Assembly: GCA_902764915.1 (NCBI GenBank)
Contig: CACWXY010000006.1
Coordinates: 123,523-187,522, forward strand
DNA length: 64,000 nucleotides
Reading direction: 5' to 3'
DNA from: an uncultured Eubacteriales bacterium
Lineage (GTDB): Bacteria > Bacillota > Clostridia > Christensenellales > Aristaeellaceae
Position numbers and translations under genes: made by a program. The notes beneath the pieces are model-generated. The model did no database searches. It was not told the DNA's origin and saw nothing but the letters and a program-made list of their open reading frames with translations. Every line of letters starts with the position of its first letter. Position 1 is the first letter of the stretch. Positions 25,030-34,020 of this stretch are shown here, piece after piece.

Positions 25030-27262
25030 TCTTTTCATCCTTTCCTGTCTCTTCCCGGCGGGCCCGCCTGTACTGCAGCGGTGTCATACCGGTCTGCTGC
25101 TTGAACCGGCGTATGAATGAACCGGAATCATAATAGCCCACCTGCAGACCGACGTCACGTATGGGGTCGTCCCGCTTGATCAGCAGTTCCTTCGCCTTTT
25201 CGCACCGAAGCAGTGTCAGATAGTCCAGAGGCGGCATTCCCATGCGTTCCTTGAACGCCATGGACAGTCGGGCTGTTGTCAGATCAAATGAGTCCGCAAT
25301 CGCGGTCATGGAAAGCTCGGGATCCTGGAAATGTGCCTGCATATACTCTGTCACGGAATCCATCATATCATGCTTTCCGCTGTCATCCGGCGTTTCCTGG
25401 GTCAGAAGATCATCGCAGAGCTTGCGCAGCATACTGTCCAGGTCGTCCAGGGACTGGCAGGAGGAGAGCGTAAAGATATCATAGATCTCACGCGCACTGC
25501 TTTCCTGTTCCATCTCCCGTGCATGATCCCGCGTCAGCACATCAATGACATCGTTATAGATCATGCGAAATGCAAAAGGAGACATGGCTGTATGCCGCAG
25601 AAAATCCATGAGTTCACGGATCCGGCCGTCCAGTGCTTCCCGATTGCGCAGCGTAACGGCCTGCGAGATGCTCTGCGTCAGTGTACGCGCACTGGGAAGA
25701 ATCGCCTCCACGGCAGGGGAAAGCGCGTCATAGCGCAGCACCTGCCGCTCACCCATGGCGAAACGATTGTCATACGCAGCAGCCGCCTCCAGATAGGCAG
25801 AGGGTGCATGCAGCAGGTCCGACTGTACACTGGACATGGCCGTCACCGCGCGCCCGCCCTTGTCCAGTGCCCGTCTTCGGATTTCCTCGGCGATATGCAC
25901 CAGTTCCTCTTCACTGCGGGCAAAGCACAGGTACAGGAATACATTCAGGGCTACCAGTTCCACGCCGATGCATTCAAACATTCCTGCATTCTCCGGCGCG
26001 CCTTCGTGCAGATCCTCCGGCCGGTCCGCACCTTCCCGGCTGGAAGCCAGGATAACCGCGTACAGCGGATAGTCCATCTTCAGTCCGACGCGTTCGCCAG
26101 CCTCCCTTATCGCCTCCTCGCTTTCAAAGCGTCCCTTGAGGATGCGCAGCACCAGTTCATGCCGGCGCATGGGAAGTGCCGACTCCAATCGGGCGGCCAG
26201 TTCCCGGTTGTTGACCTGCAGCCGCTCAATCCCGCGGGATATGTGATGCAGTTCGTCCCGTTCCTGTGCGCCTTCAGGCGGAGGAATCAGCGTAGCCAGT
26301 CGTTCAATGGGCCGCGCGTGACGTTTGGCCAGGAAAAAGACCGCCAGCAGTGCCAGCAGTGCCATGACCGCGAGGATCGCCAGGGCACGCAGCATACTGG
26401 AGCGAATGAAGGATGTCACATCCCGCATCCGCATGACGGACACATAATGCATGTCCCAGCTGCGGCCTGACCATCGCGTGACCAGATAGTCCTCGCCGTT
26501 CTGGCGCATATGCGACACGCCTGCATCCAGTGACTGCACGGCCTGTGCATCCACTGGCAGTGCAACCGATGAAGCCAGCACGGCATCATTGACAAATACA
26601 TACGTATTCTGCGGACTGGATACTGCATCCGAAAACAGGGACTCATATACGGATTCCCGGATCTGAAAGAGAATGGATCCCTTGCTGGTGCGCGGATTAG
26701 CGCCCAGCGGCAGAATAAATGTCACCAGTCGCAGTTCCGTGCTCTCGGACAGGGAGGAATGCACTGTCTGCACCGGTATGATCTCCATGCGCTGCGGTGC
26801 CAGGATCATCCCGCGAAGCACCTCTGATGCCACGTTTTCATACTGCATAAGATCACAGAACATGTCCACTGTCATGGAAGAGGCAGAGGAATACAGATGC
26901 GTATCCCCGGAAAAGTGCACCAGCATGGGCTCACTGAAACTGTTGGCACTGGTATAGGGAATCAGCTGCTGCTGCAGTTCATAGGCCTTCCATGGCGCTT
27001 CTGCAAACTGAAAAGGCTCGATATACGGGCTCAGCCCGATCTCTTCGGCCGTATTCAGCATGGATGCAATCAGGCTCTCATGGCTCTGCGCGATCCGGCT
27101 GAGACGATTCATCTGGGTCTGCGCGATCTGCCGCTCCACCTGGTCTCTGGTCTGCACATAGGTCAGTGCCGTCATAAGGCCAAACACAATGAGGAAAATC
27201 AAGGCATAGGACAGGCCATAGCGCAGAAAAACCCGTGATGTACGTTCCTTCAGCCTGGCCAT
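25016..27262 (-). CDS. Membrane-bound AraC-family regulator with extracellular sensor domain
   Basis: A 748-residue one-component sensor regulator. A transmembrane helix at about 14-36 and another at about 305-327 flank an extracellular sensor domain of roughly 270 residues. A cytoplasmic middle region follows, and a C-terminal AraC-type double helix-turn-helix lies at about 640-738 (MTAIADSFDLTTARLSMAFKER; VGLQVGYYDSGSFIRRFKQQTGMTPLQYR). This architecture is common beside LplB/LplC-type sugar transporters in Firmicutes, where it senses an external sugar or loaded binding protein. It lies three bases after the second binding-protein gene. Likely local activator of the GH and ABC genes. Confidence 0.88.
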   Translation of the reverse strand: MARLKERTSRVFLRYGLSYALIFLIVFGLMTALTYVQTRDQVERQIAQTQMNRLSRIAQSHESLIASMLNTAEEIGLSPYIEPFQFAEAPWKAYELQQQLIPYTSANSFSEPMLVHFSGDTHLYSSASSMTVDMFCDLMQYENVASEVLRGMILAPQRMEIIPVQTVHSSLSESTELRLVTFILPLGANPRTSKGSILFQIRESVYESLFSDAVSSPQNTYVFVNDAVLASSVALPVDAQAVQSLDAGVSHMRQNGEDYLVTRWSGRSWDMHYVSVMRMRDVTSFIRSSMLRALAILAVMALLALLAVFFLAKRHARPIERLATLIPPPEGAQERDELHHISRGIERLQVNNRELAARLESALPMRRHELVLRILKGRFESEEAIREAGERVGLKMDYPLYAVILASSREGADRPEDLHEGAPENAGMFECIGVELVALNVFLYLCFARSEEELVHIAEEIRRRALDKGGRAVTAMSSVQSDLLHAPSAYLEAAAAYDNRFAMGERQVLRYDALSPAVEAILPSARTLTQSISQAVTLRNREALDGRIRELMDFLRHTAMSPFAFRMIYNDVIDVLTRDHAREMEQESSAREIYDIFTLSSCQSLDDLDSMLRKLCDDLLTQETPDDSGKHDMMDSVTEYMQAHFQDPELSMTAIADSFDLTTARLSMAFKERMGMPPLDYLTLLRCEKAKELLIKRDDPIRDVGLQVGYYDSGSFIRRFKQQTGMTPLQYRRARREETGKDEKNENE

Positions 27263-27265
27263 GCC

Positions 27266-28810
27266 TCACTCGCCTCCTGTCCGGTCCCATATCGTCTGGT
27301 AGACTTCACAGTACTGTGCCATTCCCGCTTTCTCAAGCCGCGCGAGAAAAGCGGTTCCGTCCTCCGCTTCAACGCCCTGGGTGACCATGCGCACCAGTGT
27401 GGCATCCACTTCATGCTTGAGCTGCGCCTTCAGGGCGCTGATCTGCGCGTCCTCATCCTGCTGCCGCGCGCGCACCACTGTCAGTTCCTTGAACGAGGTT
27501 TCCTCCAGCACTCCGCTTTCCTCATACAGCCGGCAGTACGCCTGCTTTTCCAGCCGATGAGATGCCGGCAGATACACTGCATCATAATAGGCAGGCGGTG
27601 CAAAGAACTGCCCGCAGATCACCGGCACCTGCCGGTAAAGTTCATTGCCCTCAGGCACATAGCGCACCGCGTAGCGTCCGTCATCCAGCTGCATCAGGGT
27701 ATCACCCATGCGCCCGTTCTGGGACACCAGCATGGTCTCTGTCTGGAACTGCGCGTCCAGCCAGGCAAGCGCTGCCTCCACATGCTGACAGTTCCGGGTC
27801 ACCGCTGCGCCGAACTCCACAATATCCATGTTTCTGGGAAGGCAGGGGCGGACACCGTCCGCATGCACCGGCAGCATCACCTGGTACCTCGCGGCAATGG
27901 ATGACTGCAGGGCTGTATTCTCCAGCCGCCAGTAGCTGAACATGCCACAGGTGTCCTGATTCACCTTGGCTGCCCAGAGATTGGAACCCTGGCTGATGCA
28001 CTCCGGGTCCAGCAGGCCTTCCTGGTACCAGGTGTGCAGTGTCCGTGCCGCCTCCAGAAAAGCCGGTTGCGCCGGGGCAAAACGCACGGTATCCCCGTCC
28101 AGGTAGACATACTCCTCATTCAGCGGAAGCCCCCAGAAGGAAAACAGATTGTACAGTCCTGTGGTATTGTCATCCCATGTGAGCTCCAGCGGAATCTCGT
28201 CGGTCAGCCCGTTCCCGTTGGGATCCCCGTCCCGGAAGGCGACAAGCACGTCGTGCAGTTCTTCCACTGTTTCGGGCATCGAAAGCCCAAGCTGCTCCAG
28301 CCAGTCCTTCCGGATAAAGAAATGTCCGTTGGTATTGACGCCCTGGGAAATAAGAAAGCCGAACTCGTACATATGTCCGTCACTGGCCGTCACCTGTTCC
28401 CGGATTCCGGGCTCGGAAAGCCGGGAGGCATAATGGGGAAGCAGACCCTTTTCTATATACGGGTCCAGCGCCACCAGCTCGCCCCGGCCCACGCCGTATT
28501 CCTCCACATCCAGCGAACCCCTCAGAATCAGATCCGGGAGATCGCCGCTGGAAAAGGCCAGGGATACACGGCTGTTCCACTCCGAGTCCTTCACTTCCTC
28601 AAAGCTCACATGCACCCCGGTATCCGCTTCCAGTGCCTGATAAAACCAGAGCGAAGGAAAATCCACATCCATGTTTTCCAGTTCATACTGCAGTGCTGTC
28701 AGCTGGACAGGGGCCGGCACCGGTTCTTCCTCCCGATGACATCCGCACAGAAGGAAAAGACAGAGCACCGCACATGCCAGGAACGCACCATATCTGTTGA
28801 TTTGTCGCAT
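27266..28810 (-). CDS. Extracellular solute-binding lipoprotein (sugar ABC type)
   Basis: A 514-residue binding protein for a carbohydrate ABC transporter. The N-terminus ends in the lipobox LLCGC (Cys about 24), so it should be lipid-anchored. It is clearly paralogous to the product of 28906-30408: LTALQYELENMDVDF versus LTAFQYALENQNTDF, and DVEEYGVGRGELVALDPYI versus DVEEYGVTQGLLLPLDEYL. Its SD directly follows a terminator-like hairpin, which should lower its expression relative to the upstream paralogue. It may instead be a sensor partner for the adjacent membrane regulator, from which it is separated by three bases. Confidence 0.88.
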   Translation of the reverse strand: MRQINRYGAFLACAVLCLFLLCGCHREEEPVPAPVQLTALQYELENMDVDFPSLWFYQALEADTGVHVSFEEVKDSEWNSRVSLAFSSGDLPDLILRGSLDVEEYGVGRGELVALDPYIEKGLLPHYASRLSEPGIREQVTASDGHMYEFGFLISQGVNTNGHFFIRKDWLEQLGLSMPETVEELHDVLVAFRDGDPNGNGLTDEIPLELTWDDNTTGLYNLFSFWGLPLNEEYVYLDGDTVRFAPAQPAFLEAARTLHTWYQEGLLDPECISQGSNLWAAKVNQDTCGMFSYWRLENTALQSSIAARYQVMLPVHADGVRPCLPRNMDIVEFGAAVTRNCQHVEAALAWLDAQFQTETMLVSQNGRMGDTLMQLDDGRYAVRYVPEGNELYRQVPVICGQFFAPPAYYDAVYLPASHRLEKQAYCRLYEESGVLEETSFKELTVVRARQQDEDAQISALKAQLKHEVDATLVRMVTQGVEAEDGTAFLARLEKAGMAQYCEVYQTIWDRTGGE

Positions 28811-28814
28811 AAGG

Positions 28815-28852
28815 CCTCCAAAAAGGGCGTCCCCGCTTCCGCGGCGACGCCC
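28815..28852 (-). promoter_or_regulatory. Terminator-like hairpin fused to the Shine-Dalgarno of the second binding protein
   Basis: Minus-strand stem GGGCGTC / GACGCCC (28825-28831 with 28846-28852, with an inner CCGC-ggaa-GCGG helix), then TTTTT (28824-28820), then GGAGG (28819-28815) five bases before the ATG. Same layout as the infB-rbfA junction. Confidence 0.75.
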
Positions 28853-28905
28853 GACGAAAAGGTTATGCGTATCTTACCATACCTTTTCCGAATCCTCAAT
28901 GCGCA

Positions 28906-30408
28906 TTACTTGGCCAGAAACGCATCATATGCATTCTGGTACAGTTCAATATAGCGCTCCACGCCAATGGACTTGGCCACATTCTGGAACTCGTTCCAGC
29001 TTTCGTCCGTCACACCATTGCGCACAAAATTGGTGAAGGATTCTTCCATGAACTTCTGCAGTTCATTGTAGATATCCGCTGCCTCAATGGCATCCTCATT
29101 GCTCATCTTGCTCAGGTCGCGCAGGTACTGGAAGCTCTTATATTCGAGCACGCCAGCCGCTTCATAGGCCTTGGAGTCTTCATAGCGTTCCACGCGGTGC
29201 GGAGCCATCTTATAGATGGAGGTGTAATAATCGCCCGGTGCGAAGAACTGACCCATGGTCACAGGTACAAAGTCATACAGTCCGTTGTTCTCGGGAATAT
29301 TGATGACTTCATACTTGCCTTCCTCGTTGAGCACCATCTGCTCACCCATTTTACCGTTCAGCGCAACCATCATGGTCTCGGTTTCCAGCTGTGCATCGAT
29401 CCACTTGAGCGCTGCAACCGGGTCCTTGCAGTTGCGGGTCAGGTATGCACCGGCCGTCGGCACTTCCAGGATCTGAGAGACAGAAGCCTTGTAGCCGTCC
29501 GCCGCAGGAGGCAGAATGGACTTGAAGTTTCCGACATTATCCGCAGAAATTGCGGTATTGATCAGCCGCAGATAGCAGAAATAACCGACCTGGCCGTCAT
29601 TGACCTTGTTTGCCCAGAGATTGGAGTCCTGTGTCAGGGATTCCGGATCCATCAGGCCTTCCTCATAGAGCATGTGCAGCCATTCCACGCAGGCACGGTA
29701 GCCGGGCTGTGCGCCGGTGAACTGAACCTTGTCATTCTCATCAATGTAATAATAGTAGGTATTCTCCGGCACGCCGAAGGAGGCGAACTGATTCCAGATG
29801 GTCTCCGGACCGAACTGGGTAAAGGAAGCGGAGAACGGATACTCCATGCCGTCCGCCTTCATCTTGCGCAGCATGTCCGTGACCTCGTCAATGGTCGTGG
29901 GCGCTTCAATGCCCAGCTTTTCCAGTTCCTTGGTATTCACATACCAGGTGCCGGTATGGTTCACGTTCTGTGCCATCAGGTAGCCGATGTAATAGGTCTT
30001 GCCATCAGAAGCGGGAATGGAGTCGCCTGCATGATTGATATTCAGACGGGAGACATAGTTGGGCATGATCTCTTCTGTCAGATACTCATCCAGCGGCAGC
30101 AGCAGGCCCTGGGTAACGCCATACTCTTCCACGTCCACCGGATTGCGCAGGATCATGTCCGGCATTTCTTCCGGTACGGCAAACATCAGGTTCACGCGGG
30201 TGGACCAGTCCGCATCCTTGACCATGTCAAAGGTCACATGGGTATTGGTCTTTTCTTCCAGTTCATCAAAGAACCACAGATTGTTGAAGTCGGTGTTCTG
30301 GTTTTCCAGCGCATACTGGAAAGCCGTCAGCTCCGTCTTTTCCGCCAGCGCTGCCGTCACGGACAGGGCCAGGCACAGGGCCAGAAACAAGGATACCAGT
30401 TTCTTCAT
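28906..30408 (-). CDS. Extracellular solute-binding protein (sugar ABC type), no lipobox
   Basis: A 500-residue exported binding protein. The signal peptide MKKLVSLFLALCLALSVTAA then LAEKTELTAF fits signal peptidase I or an uncleaved anchor; no lipobox cysteine is present, unlike its paralogue at 27266-28810. Family-1-type binding-protein features include LWFFDELEEKTNTHVTFDMV and DMILRNPVDVEEYG. It is placed directly after both permease genes, so it is the main substrate receptor of this transporter. SD AAGGAGG. A short hairpin CGGGC-GCT-GCCCG lies in the gap before it. Confidence 0.88.
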   Translation of the reverse strand: MKKLVSLFLALCLALSVTAALAEKTELTAFQYALENQNTDFNNLWFFDELEEKTNTHVTFDMVKDADWSTRVNLMFAVPEEMPDMILRNPVDVEEYGVTQGLLLPLDEYLTEEIMPNYVSRLNINHAGDSIPASDGKTYYIGYLMAQNVNHTGTWYVNTKELEKLGIEAPTTIDEVTDMLRKMKADGMEYPFSASFTQFGPETIWNQFASFGVPENTYYYYIDENDKVQFTGAQPGYRACVEWLHMLYEEGLMDPESLTQDSNLWANKVNDGQVGYFCYLRLINTAISADNVGNFKSILPPAADGYKASVSQILEVPTAGAYLTRNCKDPVAALKWIDAQLETETMMVALNGKMGEQMVLNEEGKYEVINIPENNGLYDFVPVTMGQFFAPGDYYTSIYKMAPHRVERYEDSKAYEAAGVLEYKSFQYLRDLSKMSNEDAIEAADIYNELQKFMEESFTNFVRNGVTDESWNEFQNVAKSIGVERYIELYQNAYDAFLAK

Positions 30409-30472
30409 GGGAAAGCCTCCTTAAATAGAATATGATCGTACGGGCAGCGCCCGATGATACCGGGAGAAAGCA

Positions 30473-31402
30473 TCAGCCCTTGAGTGAGCCGATCATGACA
30501 CCTTTGACAAAGTACTTCTGCATGAACACATACAGGAGCACCGCAGGTACCGTAGACACCACAATACAGCAGTACTTGGCAACTTCTGCCTTGCGCAGGG
30601 CTTCCTGCAGACCGCCCAGGTTATCCGCGTACGCCTCAAAAAACGTATCAGAAGAGCCGGTTGACGTCAGGGAAGCCAGGATCTCCTTCAGCACCAGCTG
30701 CAGGGGATACAGTTTACGGTCGCGCAGCATGATCAGTCCGGTAAAGTAGTCATTCCAGCGGGCCACGCCGTAATAGACGCTCAGAACAGCAATGATGGTG
30801 CCGGACAGCGGCAGGATACAGCGGAAGAAATAGGTGAAGTGTCCGGCACCATCCATGACCGCAGCCTCATACAGTTCATTGGGGATGGATGTCTGAATAT
30901 AGGTGCGGGCTACCATCAGGTTCCACACGGACACAAGGTTCATGACAATCATGATCGTGCGGGTATTATACAGTCCCAGGTCCCGGACATTGAGGAAAAT
31001 TGGGATCAGTCCGCCGGAAAAGAACATGGTAAAGGTAATAGCCAGGTTCACCAGCCGCTTGCCTGCGAACTTCCGGGACAGCGCATACGCCGCAGCCAGG
31101 GTAATCATGACACTGAGAAGGGATCCGACCAGTGTGTAGAAAACCGAATTGGCATAGGAGCCCCACAGCTCCGAATACTGGAATACCGCCTGATAACCCA
31201 TCAGAGAAAAGTCCACCGGCCACAGAAGCACTCTTGCCTGAAGCACCGCATCCGGGTCGGAGACCGATGCGATCAGAATCAGATACAGAGGATAGAGAAC
31301 TATGGCCAGCACCAGTATCCAGAACACCAGGTTTACTGCGTTAAAGATATTGTCTGCATGGGTTTCGCGGATTCTGGTGGAACGATGCACGGTCTTCGTC
31401 AT
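30473..31402 (-). CDS. Carbohydrate ABC transporter permease (LplC/YtcP-like)
   Basis: A 309-residue inner-membrane permease with six hydrophobic segments, starting MTKTVHRSTRIRETHADNIFN. The EAA cytoplasmic-loop motif for the ATPase contact is NELYEAAVMDGAGHFTYFFRCILPLS. The C-terminus YVFMQKYFVKGVMIGSLKG is typical of LplC-type permeases. The ATG at 31402 has GGAGGGAG; the longer frame is rejected. No ATPase gene is present in the cluster, which is usual for this family: a shared MsmK-type ATPase elsewhere would energise it. Confidence 0.92.
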   Translation of the reverse strand: MTKTVHRSTRIRETHADNIFNAVNLVFWILVLAIVLYPLYLILIASVSDPDAVLQARVLLWPVDFSLMGYQAVFQYSELWGSYANSVFYTLVGSLLSVMITLAAAYALSRKFAGKRLVNLAITFTMFFSGGLIPIFLNVRDLGLYNTRTIMIVMNLVSVWNLMVARTYIQTSIPNELYEAAVMDGAGHFTYFFRCILPLSGTIIAVLSVYYGVARWNDYFTGLIMLRDRKLYPLQLVLKEILASLTSTGSSDTFFEAYADNLGGLQEALRKAEVAKYCCIVVSTVPAVLLYVFMQKYFVKGVMIGSLKG

Positions 31403-31415
31403 ACGCGCTCCCTCC

Positions 31416-32357
31416 TCAGAACAGGCTGATCTCGGAAATCTTGCGGGAGATTCCGTTGACGAGCATGATAATGGCAAAGTTGATGACATTCAGACAGAGG
31501 CCTATGGCGCTGGCATAGGAGTACTGCGCCTTGCTGGCGGCAATGCCCACGGAATACACATACACGCCGATAATATCCGAGGTCGCCATGTTGCCGGATG
31601 TCTGCAGCAGCAGCGCCTTGTCCGTATTTGAGGATAGCAGAGAACCGCAGTTGAGGATCAGCATCATAACTGCAATCGGCAGAAGATGCGGGATGTCAAT
31701 ATGCCGGATCTTGTTCCATCGGGTTGCCCCGTCAATCGTGGCCGCTTCATAGAGCTGCGGGTCAATGCTGGTAAGCGTGGCAATGTACAGGATTGTGTTC
31801 CATCCTGCGTTCTGCCATATCTCCGAGCCGATAAACAGCGGGCGGAACCAGTTCGGCTCCAGCACAAAGTAGATGCTCTTTCCGCCCAGAGCCACAATCA
31901 GGTGATTGACAATGCCGTTGGTAGGCGAAAAGAACAGGTAAATCATGCCGGCCAGGACCACTGTTGATATGAAGTGCGGGACATAGATGGCAGTCTGGGC
32001 AAAGCCCTTGAACCGCTTTCCGTTGAGCTGGTTCAGCATGATTGCCAGAAGAATGGGAATCGGAAAGCCAAAGAGCAGGCCGTAGAAATTCAGAAGGAAT
32101 GTATTGGCGAACATGCGCCCGCAGTAATAGCTGGAAAAGAACTTCTCGAAATACTTCAGCCCCACCCACTTGCTTCCGGTAATCCCGAAGGCTGCCTTGT
32201 AATCGCGGAACGCGATCTGCACACCATACATGGGAAAATAGCAGAAGATCACAAAGAAGCACAGCGCGGGAAGCAGCAGTACCCACAGCTGCCAGTCACG
32301 CTGGATTGCACGGCGCACCCGCCCGAGATGCAGCCTGCGTTTGGCAGATCCTGTCAT
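31416..32357 (-). CDS. Carbohydrate ABC transporter permease (LplB/YteP-like)
   Basis: A 313-residue permease starting MTGSAKRRLHLGRVRRAIQRD, with six hydrophobic segments. FCYFPMYGVQIAFRDYKAAFGI is the hallmark N-terminal stretch of LplB-type proteins, and the EAA loop reads PQLYEAATIDGATRWNKIRHIDIPHL. SD CAGGAGGCGG. First gene of the ABC-regulator-GH43 operon, 13 bases from the LplC-type gene. LplB/LplC-type systems import plant cell-wall oligosaccharides such as (rhamno)galacturonides in characterised cases. Confidence 0.92.
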   Translation of the reverse strand: MTGSAKRRLHLGRVRRAIQRDWQLWVLLLPALCFFVIFCYFPMYGVQIAFRDYKAAFGITGSKWVGLKYFEKFFSSYYCGRMFANTFLLNFYGLLFGFPIPILLAIMLNQLNGKRFKGFAQTAIYVPHFISTVVLAGMIYLFFSPTNGIVNHLIVALGGKSIYFVLEPNWFRPLFIGSEIWQNAGWNTILYIATLTSIDPQLYEAATIDGATRWNKIRHIDIPHLLPIAVMMLILNCGSLLSSNTDKALLLQTSGNMATSDIIGVYVYSVGIAASKAQYSYASAIGLCLNVINFAIIMLVNGISRKISEISLF

Positions 32358-32403
32358 GCCATCCGCCTCCTGTTTTTGTTGATATTGGTTGCTTTCGTTC
32401 CCG

Positions 32404-32432
32404 ATTGTAAGGGGTAAACAGTGGCTTGTAAA
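32404..32432 (-). promoter_or_regulatory. Promoter of the sugar ABC operon
   Basis: Minus strand TTTACA (32432-32427) and TACAAT (32409-32404) with a 17-base spacer, about 45 bases before the first permease. Confidence 0.65.
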
Positions 32433-32509
32433 CCTGCAAAAATTCTGCACATTCTGTGTTCCAGCCCTGATTTTTCCACGGGTCTGGCATTTTCAGAATT
32501 TCTGCGGTC

Positions 32510-32538
32510 TTGGTTTTTCGCCTTTTTCGTTCTACAAT
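32510..32538 (+). promoter_or_regulatory. Promoter of the divergent glycosidase pair
   Basis: TTGGTT (32510-32515) and TACAAT (32533-32538) with a 17-base spacer, 40 bases before the glycosidase ATG. Together with the minus-strand promoter this makes a 220-base divergent control region. Confidence 0.65.
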
Positions 32539-32577
32539 GCGCTCAGTTATTCCTATCGCCTGAAAGGAGATTGCCTC

Positions 32578-34020
32578 ATGGAGTCACATCCGTCATTTCA
32601 GTGTGCCGATCCTGCACTGCAGAAGCTCTTCTCTCTGGCGCAGAAGCGCTGCCGGGAAAACCTGAAGGACTTCGCCGGCCGTCCTGTACTCGTTGAAGGC
32701 GGCGGATACAGCAAGATCTGGCTGGAAACCCAGCCCATGGGCGGCGCCATGTATGCGCTGTATGATCCGCAGGTCGCCTACAACAATGTATTTCTGTTTA
32801 TGGAGCATCAGCGTGCCGATGGCAGGCTTCCCGGTTCCATTCAGCTGGCAAACGGGCACATGGAGGCACAGTTCAATAAGCTGCAGGGTTTCTGTTTCCC
32901 CTATCCAGCCATGCAGGTACTCTCTCTGCGGGGTAACCTGCCCTCAGAAAGGGCCGCCCTCATGGAGTGTCTGATCCGGTTTGACGGCTATCTCTGGCGC
33001 ACGCGCAATACATGCCATGACAATATTCTGGAATCCTTCTGCGTATACGATACCGGTGAAGACAAATGTGTGCGCTACGGAAACGCGCCGGTATGGTGGG
33101 AGGCGGATACGCCCCCGGAAGGCTATGACCGCGTACCCATGGGCTCCCAGGAAATCATGAGCTGGAGCTATGCTGCCCGAAAGACCATCGCCTGGATTCT
33201 GCAGTCAGGCGGGAAAGCCGAGGCCGCAGAAGCATGGGAACAGAAAGCGCTGAAAGTCCGGCATGCCCTGTGCAGCCGGCTGTGGAACGATGACGATGCC
33301 ATGCTCTATGATCTTGACGCCAGGAACCAGCCTATCCGCATGCACACACATCTGCCGCTGCGCTGCATGTATTTCGGCGCACTTCCCAGGCATGTGGCCG
33401 ACGCTTTTGTCCGCCGGCAGCTCCTTCGTCCCGATGCATTCTGGACCACGCTTCCTCTTCCCAGCCTGTCCGTATCCGACCCTGCCTTCCAGAATGCTCC
33501 GGAAAACAACTGGTCCGGTCAGGTGGAAGGGCTGACACTGCAGCGGGCCATTCATGCACTGGAGAATTATGGATATGAAAGCATCGTTACCGCGCTGGGC
33601 AGACGGCTGCTGACAGCCCTGATCAAGGGGGATTATCTCTTTCCCCAGCAGTTTGATCCCCTGACCGGGGCACCGTCCCGTGTCGGAATGCTGTCCCATG
33701 AACCGATTCCGAAGGGCAGTACAGAGCCTGTTCAGGATGCCTATGGCCCCACCCTGCTGGCTGCGCTGGAATATATCGCCCACATTTACGGGATCGCCTA
33801 TGAGCGGGGAGAAATCTGGTTCTCGCTGGGCAGCGGTCTGGAATATGCGTACACGGTCCCCATCGGATCCCGTCAGTATGCAATCCGGTCCGACGGACAG
33901 CATGCAGATATTGCAGTGGACCATCACGTGATCGGACGCTTCCCCTGCGGCACACGCATCCGCACCGATGCCGAGGGCAGGATACTCGGAAAACGACCTC
34001 TGGAGGGACCGCTATGCTGA
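32578..34020 (+). CDS. Alpha/alpha-toroid glycosidase (MGH1-like / six-hairpin type)
   Basis: A 480-residue protein without a signal peptide, therefore cytoplasmic. Segments such as YSKIWLETQPMGGAMYALYDP, ILESFCVYDTGEDK, VPMGSQEIMSWSYAARKTIAW and NNWSGQVEGLTLQRAIHAL resemble the helical-toroid glycosidases grouped as MGH1-like or six-hairpin enzymes. I cannot assign a GH family number or point to the catalytic acids with certainty. SD GAAAGGAG. It overlaps the following GH28 gene by 7 bases and is divergent from the sugar transporter, so it should process imported oligosaccharides. Confidence 0.75.
   Translation: MESHPSFQCADPALQKLFSLAQKRCRENLKDFAGRPVLVEGGGYSKIWLETQPMGGAMYALYDPQVAYNNVFLFMEHQRADGRLPGSIQLANGHMEAQFNKLQGFCFPYPAMQVLSLRGNLPSERAALMECLIRFDGYLWRTRNTCHDNILESFCVYDTGEDKCVRYGNAPVWWEADTPPEGYDRVPMGSQEIMSWSYAARKTIAWILQSGGKAEAAEAWEQKALKVRHALCSRLWNDDDAMLYDLDARNQPIRMHTHLPLRCMYFGALPRHVADAFVRRQLLRPDAFWTTLPLPSLSVSDPAFQNAPENNWSGQVEGLTLQRAIHALENYGYESIVTALGRRLLTALIKGDYLFPQQFDPLTGAPSRVGMLSHEPIPKGSTEPVQDAYGPTLLAALEYIAHIYGIAYERGEIWFSLGSGLEYAYTVPIGSRQYAIRSDGQHADIAVDHHVIGRFPCGTRIRTDAEGRILGKRPLEGPLC

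Noticed and set aside
32358..32450. Longer version of the first sugar permease starting with GTG at 32450
   Set aside because: It would overlap the promoter -10 and -35 boxes, and the added residues are not membrane-protein-like. The downstream ATG has a strong SD.
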